DNA of 31,532 nt, taken from assembly GCA_964390805.1 (NCBI GenBank), contig CAYMKL010000083.1, positions 1-31,532 on the forward strand. The letters are read 5' to 3'. Under the pieces are notes generated by a model, which saw only the letters and a list, made by a program, of their open reading frames with translations, did no database searches and had not been told where the DNA came from. Within the stretch, counting starts at the first letter, position 1. Each line of letters opens with the position of its first letter. This document shows positions 27,558 through 31,532 of this stretch, piece by piece. This DNA comes from CAYMKL01 sp964390805. GTDB lineage: Bacteria > Chloroflexota > Anaerolineae > VGOG01. A program made the position numbers and the translations under genes.

Positions 27558-30500
27558 ATGACCTATGCCGAAGTAGTCGTCAGTACTCCCATCCAGCGAC
27601 GAGTGGTCTCAGGCTTTGAAGAAGAAGGCCCTGAGAACAAATACAGCCCATTGAGCCTGGCCTTTCATTATTCCATCCCACCAGCCTTTGAGGAGAAAGT
27701 AGCAATAGGCCAACTGGTGCAGGTGCCCTTTGGCCCCCGTTGCCTGCAGGGCATCGTGGTGGGCTTGGCCGACAGGTCTCCTGTGCCCGAGACCAGGGAC
27801 ATCGAGGAGATCGTTGACCCTGAGCCTGCCCTCTCTCCGGTACAGATCGAGCTGGCCCGCTGGATCAGCAGTTGCTATCTTGCCCCTCTCATTCACTGCC
27901 TGCGCCTGATGCTGCCGCCCGGCCTGGAGCGGCGCACCGAGCTCGCCGTGGAGCTGAAGGCCGATGCCCCTATCCCCCCCGACCTGACGCCAGAGCAGCA
28001 CAGAGTGGTCGTGTTCCTGCGCCAAGAGGGCAAGCAGCGAGTGAAAGACCTGGCGCAGTCCCTCGAGATAGAGAACCCGCGCCCGGTTGTGGATCAACTG
28101 GCTCGCCGTGGGGTGATCATCAAGCACTCGGAACTTGAAAAGCCTCGGGTGAGACCCAAGAGAGCCCGCTTCGTCCGCCTCATTGCTGACGAGGAGAGAA
28201 TAGCCCAGGCCATCCCCCGGTTGGGACATTCATCCAAGCAGGCCGACGTGCTGGAATTCCTGACCCGTAGCGAGGACCCTTTGCCCACCCTGTCCGATGT
28301 CTGTGCCAAAGCCGACTGCTCCAAAGTAACCGTCCGCACCCTGGCTAGGAAGGGCCTGGTGCAGATTACCGAGAAGCGCACTCTTGTTGCCCCTCTACTC
28401 TCGCCCAGGGCCATAGAAGAAGCCATCGCCTACTACCTGCGCCGGTCTCCCAAGCAGACGGCTGCCCTGGCCTTCCTGCGTGACCGGCCCGGGCCGATGG
28501 AGCTATCGCAATTCTACAGGGACGCGGGTTGTTCCCCCTCTGTGCTACGGGAGCTAGAGCGGAAAGGCTACGTACAACGCTTCGACGAGGAGCCTGTGGT
28601 CATCCTCCGCGTTTCTCCAGATGAAGTGCTGGACAAGATAGTCGAGTTGCGCGGGGCCCAGAAGCAGGTAGCGGTGCTGGATTTTCTCCGGGGCGAGGAA
28701 GAGACCATCTGGGTAAGTTGGGTCTACGCTGAGACAGGCTGCAACCTGAGCACGCTGAGACACCTGGCCGACCATGGCCTGATCAGCCTGGAGGAAAAGG
28801 AGGTCTGGCGCGACCCGCTGGAGGGGCGGGAGTTCGTCCTCGATGTGCCGCCCAAGCTGACGCCGGACCAGGAGTTGGTCTGGAAGGTGATAAGGCGACA
28901 GGTAATGAGTCAACGAGTAACGAGGGATGAGGATCAATCGCCCGTTACTCGTTACCCGTTACTCGTTGCCCTCCTCCACGGCGTCACCGGCAGTGGCAAA
29001 ACCGAGATCTACCTGCGCGCTCTGAAGGCTGTCCTGGATCAAGGCAAGCAGGCCATCGTCCTCGTGCCTGAGATCAGCCTCACCCCGCAGACCATCCGCC
29101 GCTTCGCGGCTCGCTTCTCCGGCCGTCTGGCCATCATCCATAGCCGGCTCTCCCTGGGCGAGCGCTACGACACCTGGCGTCGCATCCGGGCCGGGGACGT
29201 GGACGTGGTCATCGGCCCCCGGTCGGCCCTCTTTGCCCCCTTGCGCCGCCTGGGTCTCATTGTTGTTGACGAGGAACACGAGGGCTCCTATAAACAGGAG
29301 ATGACCCCCCGCTATCACGCCCGCCAGGTGGCGGTGAAGCTGGCGGAGCTGGCAGGGGCAGTGGTTATTCTGGGCAGCGCGACCCCCGACCTGGTCTCCT
29401 ACTACCGCGCCCAGCGGGGAGAGTACAGATTGCTGCGGTTGCCGAAGCGCATCATGGGCCATCGGCGGCGGATCGAAGAGCAAAGGGAGAGTTACAGGTT
29501 AGAGGCTACAGGTTACAAGTTCCTGAGCGATGAGGCATGTTATACCGATTTGCCGCCGGTGCGAATTGTGGACATGCGGGAGGAGTTGAAGGCCGGCAAT
29601 CGCGAGATCTTCAGCCGGGCCCTTCAGGGAGCCTTGCATGAAACTTTGGATGAGAGTCAGCAGGCCATTCTGTTTCTGAACCGCCGTGGTGCAGCCACCT
29701 TCGTTATGTGCCGCGACTGCGGCCACGTCCTCAGGTGTCGCCGCTGTGAGGTGCCCTTGACCTACCACCTCCGCCGGCATGGCACTGGAGAACCCCAACT
29801 GGTCTGCCACCACTGCAACCGGCACGAGCCGGTGCCCCAGGTCTGTCCTGACTGTGAGAGCAAGCGCATAAAGTTCTTCGGCGTCGGCACTCAAAGGGTG
29901 GAAGCTATCGTTAATAGATTATTCCCCCAGGCCCGCACCCTGCGCTGGGACCGGGACACCACTGGCGGCAAGTGGTCGCACGAGGCGTTCCTGCAAAGGT
30001 TCATCGAACACGAGGCCGACGTCCTCATCGGCACCCAGATGATCGCCAAAGGACTGGATTTGCCCCTGGTGACGCTGGTGGGAGTGGTCGCTGCGGACAC
30101 TGCCCTGCACCTGCCGGACTTCTGGGCCAGCGAGCGCACCTTCCAGCTCTTGACCCAGGTGGCCGGACGGGCTGGGCGCAGCATCCTGGGCGGCCAGGTC
30201 ATCATTCAGACTTACACACCCGAGCATTACTCCGTTCAGATGGCCAGCCGACACGACTACGACGGCTTCTACGAGAAAGAGCTGGCCTTCCGGCGGGAGC
30301 ACGGCTATCCTCCCTTCGCCAGGTTGGCCAAGTTGGTCTATGTGCATCAGAACCAAAAACGCTGTCAGGAAGAGGCGGAGAGAATGCACCGCATTCTTAG
30401 TAACAAGATAGCCCGCCTGGGCCTGCCTGGCGCAGATCTCATCGGCCCGGCGGCTTGCTTCTTTGAGAGGCTGCGAGGCAAGTATCGCTGGCAGATCGTG

Positions 30501-30590
30501 GTGCGAGCCCCCGACCCTCAGGCCCTCCTCCAAGACGTGATCTTCCCTCGTGGCTGGCGAGTGGACATCGATCCTGTGAGCACGCTATGA
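27558..30590 (+). CDS. priA: Primosomal replication-restart helicase PriA
   Basis: 1010 aa; the family is usually ~730-830. Residues 1-125 are the 3'-DNA-binding domain. Residues ~143-422 hold four winged-helix-like units with a recurring (S/A)xKQxxxLxFL start (143, 225, 297, 367), where one is normal. The helicase follows: LTPDQ at 434, Walker A GVTGSGKT (475-482), DEEH (571-574), a zinc module with eight Cys (718, 721, 727, 730, 750, 753, 763, 766), and GTQMIAKGLD. Two repeat-derived insertions are in frame: ~448-469 before Walker A, and ~640-662 before LPPVRIVDMREE. The ATG at 27558 has GAGGTGAG from a palindromic element 9 nt upstream. The sortase start overlaps the stop. Confidence 0.96.
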   Translation: MTYAEVVVSTPIQRRVVSGFEEEGPENKYSPLSLAFHYSIPPAFEEKVAIGQLVQVPFGPRCLQGIVVGLADRSPVPETRDIEEIVDPEPALSPVQIELARWISSCYLAPLIHCLRLMLPPGLERRTELAVELKADAPIPPDLTPEQHRVVVFLRQEGKQRVKDLAQSLEIENPRPVVDQLARRGVIIKHSELEKPRVRPKRARFVRLIADEERIAQAIPRLGHSSKQADVLEFLTRSEDPLPTLSDVCAKADCSKVTVRTLARKGLVQITEKRTLVAPLLSPRAIEEAIAYYLRRSPKQTAALAFLRDRPGPMELSQFYRDAGCSPSVLRELERKGYVQRFDEEPVVILRVSPDEVLDKIVELRGAQKQVAVLDFLRGEEETIWVSWVYAETGCNLSTLRHLADHGLISLEEKEVWRDPLEGREFVLDVPPKLTPDQELVWKVIRRQVMSQRVTRDEDQSPVTRYPLLVALLHGVTGSGKTEIYLRALKAVLDQGKQAIVLVPEISLTPQTIRRFAARFSGRLAIIHSRLSLGERYDTWRRIRAGDVDVVIGPRSALFAPLRRLGLIVVDEEHEGSYKQEMTPRYHARQVAVKLAELAGAVVILGSATPDLVSYYRAQRGEYRLLRLPKRIMGHRRRIEEQRESYRLEATGYKFLSDEACYTDLPPVRIVDMREELKAGNREIFSRALQGALHETLDESQQAILFLNRRGAATFVMCRDCGHVLRCRRCEVPLTYHLRRHGTGEPQLVCHHCNRHEPVPQVCPDCESKRIKFFGVGTQRVEAIVNRLFPQARTLRWDRDTTGGKWSHEAFLQRFIEHEADVLIGTQMIAKGLDLPLVTLVGVVAADTALHLPDFWASERTFQLLTQVAGRAGRSILGGQVIIQTYTPEHYSVQMASRHDYDGFYEKELAFRREHGYPPFARLAKLVYVHQNQKRCQEEAERMHRILSNKIARLGLPGADLIGPAACFFERLRGKYRWQIVVRAPDPQALLQDVIFPRGWRVDIDPVSTL
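28911..28968. repeat. CGTTACTCGTTG-type inverted repeat inside priA
   Basis: CAACGAGTAACG (28911-28922) and CGTTACTCGTTG (28957-28968) are perfect inverted repeats, with another CGTTACTCGTTAC (28943-28955) next to the second. They encode about residues 452-470, between the end of the first helicase helix and the Walker A strand. Confidence 0.85.
29491..29519. repeat. GTTACAGG/CTACAGG tandem repeat inside priA
   Basis: GTTACAGGTTAGAGG is followed by CTACAGGTTACAAG, imperfect 14-15-bp units. They encode SYRLEATGYK, in a stretch that is not part of normal PriA, before LPPVRIVDMREE. Confidence 0.7.
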
Positions 30591-31471
30591 AGATGTCATT
30601 ACTGAAACACAGAAACCCTTTTCCAACTATCCTGATCGTATTGGGAATAGTGCTCCTGACCGTAGGAACCATAGGACTGGTCAAGGACCATCTCGACCTA
30701 CAAGCATCCGCCCCCTACCCTGGGGGGGAAAGGGGGGAGAGTGTAACGGCAGCCACGCCTTCGGCCACGCCCATCCCTCCAACTTTCACCCCCTTACCTC
30801 CGACAGCTAGCCCTACCCCAACCTCTGTGCTCTCAACCCCGACGGCCGCGTCTTCACCAACTTCAACCCCGACACTTCGGCTGGTAAGCAAAGCGACCTC
30901 AGTGCAGGCCTCGACGCCTAAGGTCGCCCCTTCGCCCACTTTCACTCTCACCCCTACTTCGACTGAGCCCTTCGACTCTGCTCAGGACGAGCTCAGTACA
31001 GGCTCAGGCCCACCTCCTGCCAATGCCCCACCGGATCGCATCGTGAGCCCCGCCATCGGACTGGATGCGCCGGTCGTCCCCGTGGGGTGGACGGTCACGG
31101 ACGAAGGCGCCATCTGGGATTCAGCCGACCATGCCGCCGGCTGGCACCAGAGCTCCACCTACCCTGGTCACGTCGGCAACACCGTCCTCTCAGGACATCA
31201 CAACATCAAGGGCAAGGTCTTTCGCTACCTGATTGACCTTGAGCCCGACGACGAGGTGTTCCTCTACGTGGGAGATACGGCTTACCACTACGTTGTCACC
31301 GAGAAGCACCTTTTTGAGGAAAAGGGCAAGCCCGAAGAAGTGCGCCGTGCCAATGCGCAATGGATCGCTCCCACCGACGACGAGCGTCTCACCCTGGTCA
31401 CTTGCTGGCCCTACACCTCCAATACTCATCGGCTGATCATCGTAGCCAAAAGACTAGAGATTAGAGATTAG
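30587..31471 (+). CDS. Membrane-anchored sortase (class D/E-like)
   Basis: 294 aa. Residues 12-33 are a transmembrane anchor; ~45-148 form a long Thr/Pro/Ser-rich linker; ~150-290 are the sortase domain with His in VLSGHHN, Cys in LVTCWPY and Arg in THRLIIVAKR. Sortases join surface proteins to the envelope through an LPxTG-like signal; no substrate gene is visible here. In the linker, EPFDSAQDELSTGSG is encoded by a family A repeat (30968-31008). The last codons and the stop lie in an AGAGATT tandem repeat. The ATG at 30587 overlaps the priA stop (ATGA); ATG at 30593 is another option. Confidence 0.93.
   Translation: MKMSLLKHRNPFPTILIVLGIVLLTVGTIGLVKDHLDLQASAPYPGGERGESVTAATPSATPIPPTFTPLPPTASPTPTSVLSTPTAASSPTSTPTLRLVSKATSVQASTPKVAPSPTFTLTPTSTEPFDSAQDELSTGSGPPPANAPPDRIVSPAIGLDAPVVPVGWTVTDEGAIWDSADHAAGWHQSSTYPGHVGNTVLSGHHNIKGKVFRYLIDLEPDDEVFLYVGDTAYHYVVTEKHLFEEKGKPEEVRRANAQWIAPTDDERLTLVTCWPYTSNTHRLIIVAKRLEIRD
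30968..31008. repeat. Palindromic repeat family A, copy 4, in the sortase linker
   Basis: CCCTTCGACTCTGCTCAGGA followed by CGAGCTCAGTACAGGCTCAGG. It reads in frame as PFDSAQDELSTGSG inside an otherwise Thr/Pro/Ser linker. No stop is introduced. Confidence 0.75.
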
Positions 31472-31478
31472 AGATTAG
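31454..31478. repeat. AGAGATT tandem repeat across the sortase stop codon
   Basis: Three tandem TAGAGAT units (7 bp) cover the final codons of the sortase gene; the stop TAG at 31469-31471 is part of the repeat. The remaining 54 bases to the window edge show no gene. Confidence 0.8.
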
Positions 31479-31532
31479 GGCATGGTTCATTCAGCGAGAT
31501 AAACACCTTTACAGACTGAATAAGCGGGGTGA

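Noticed and set aside
1..31532. tRNA or rRNA genes
   Set aside because: No cloverleaf-like or conserved rRNA sequence was seen on either strand, although a dedicated search was not possible.

Overview
The window has moderately high GC and dense bacterial coding. Several things point to an uncultured Chloroflexota (Anaerolineae-like) genome: the lexA operator is of the Gram-positive GAAC-N4-GTTC type, the order tmk-darA is the one seen in Gram-positive-type genomes, and there are a secreted GH114 protein with dockerin-like repeats, a Thr/Pro-rich membrane-anchored sortase, and many families of short palindromic elements, several sitting in frame inside genes. This assignment is inference; no rRNA or tRNA gene was recognised.

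Left part (1-19050) is entirely on the minus strand. Reading in transcription order from the right: a VOC protein; a polysaccharide deacetylase; an alpha/beta-hydrolase/acyl-CoA-synthetase fusion; a C69 (secernin-like) Ntn hydrolase whose nucleophile position is Ser; an MFS transporter; two overlapping nitrilase-family genes, of which the first has lost all three catalytic residues and carries an apparent 1-nt frameshift at its start; a CPBP membrane protease; a secreted GH114 protein; a class III PLP enzyme followed by a protein with kinase-like residues, a GH1 beta-glycosidase and a 5'-truncated nitrilase; a GNAT acetyltransferase; a DUF72 protein; a class I/II aminotransferase; then lexA with a textbook self-regulated promoter, a cysteine-rich unknown gene, and the start of a gene running off the left edge.

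Right part (19389-31471) is mostly on the plus strand: trxB and a small redox-disulfide protein, a decayed hydrolase, a clan GH-A glycosidase-like protein, then a housekeeping run: Ycf45/SpoIIIAA-like ATPase with R3H domain, tmk, darA, (fmdB-type gene on the other strand), gmk, amrB, priA and a sortase. priA is unusually long, with four tandem winged-helix-like units and two in-frame repeat insertions.

The two most notable signals are (i) the transporter / Ntn hydrolase / acyl ligase / active-plus-dead nitrilase cluster at 10386-18424, a candidate amide or acyl-amide uptake and processing system, and (ii) direct traces of small mobile palindromic elements being absorbed into genes: a 120-bp element inserted in frame with a TTA duplication in tmk, a related copy whose end supplies the ribosome binding site of priA, and others inside the ligase, nitrilase, priA and sortase genes.
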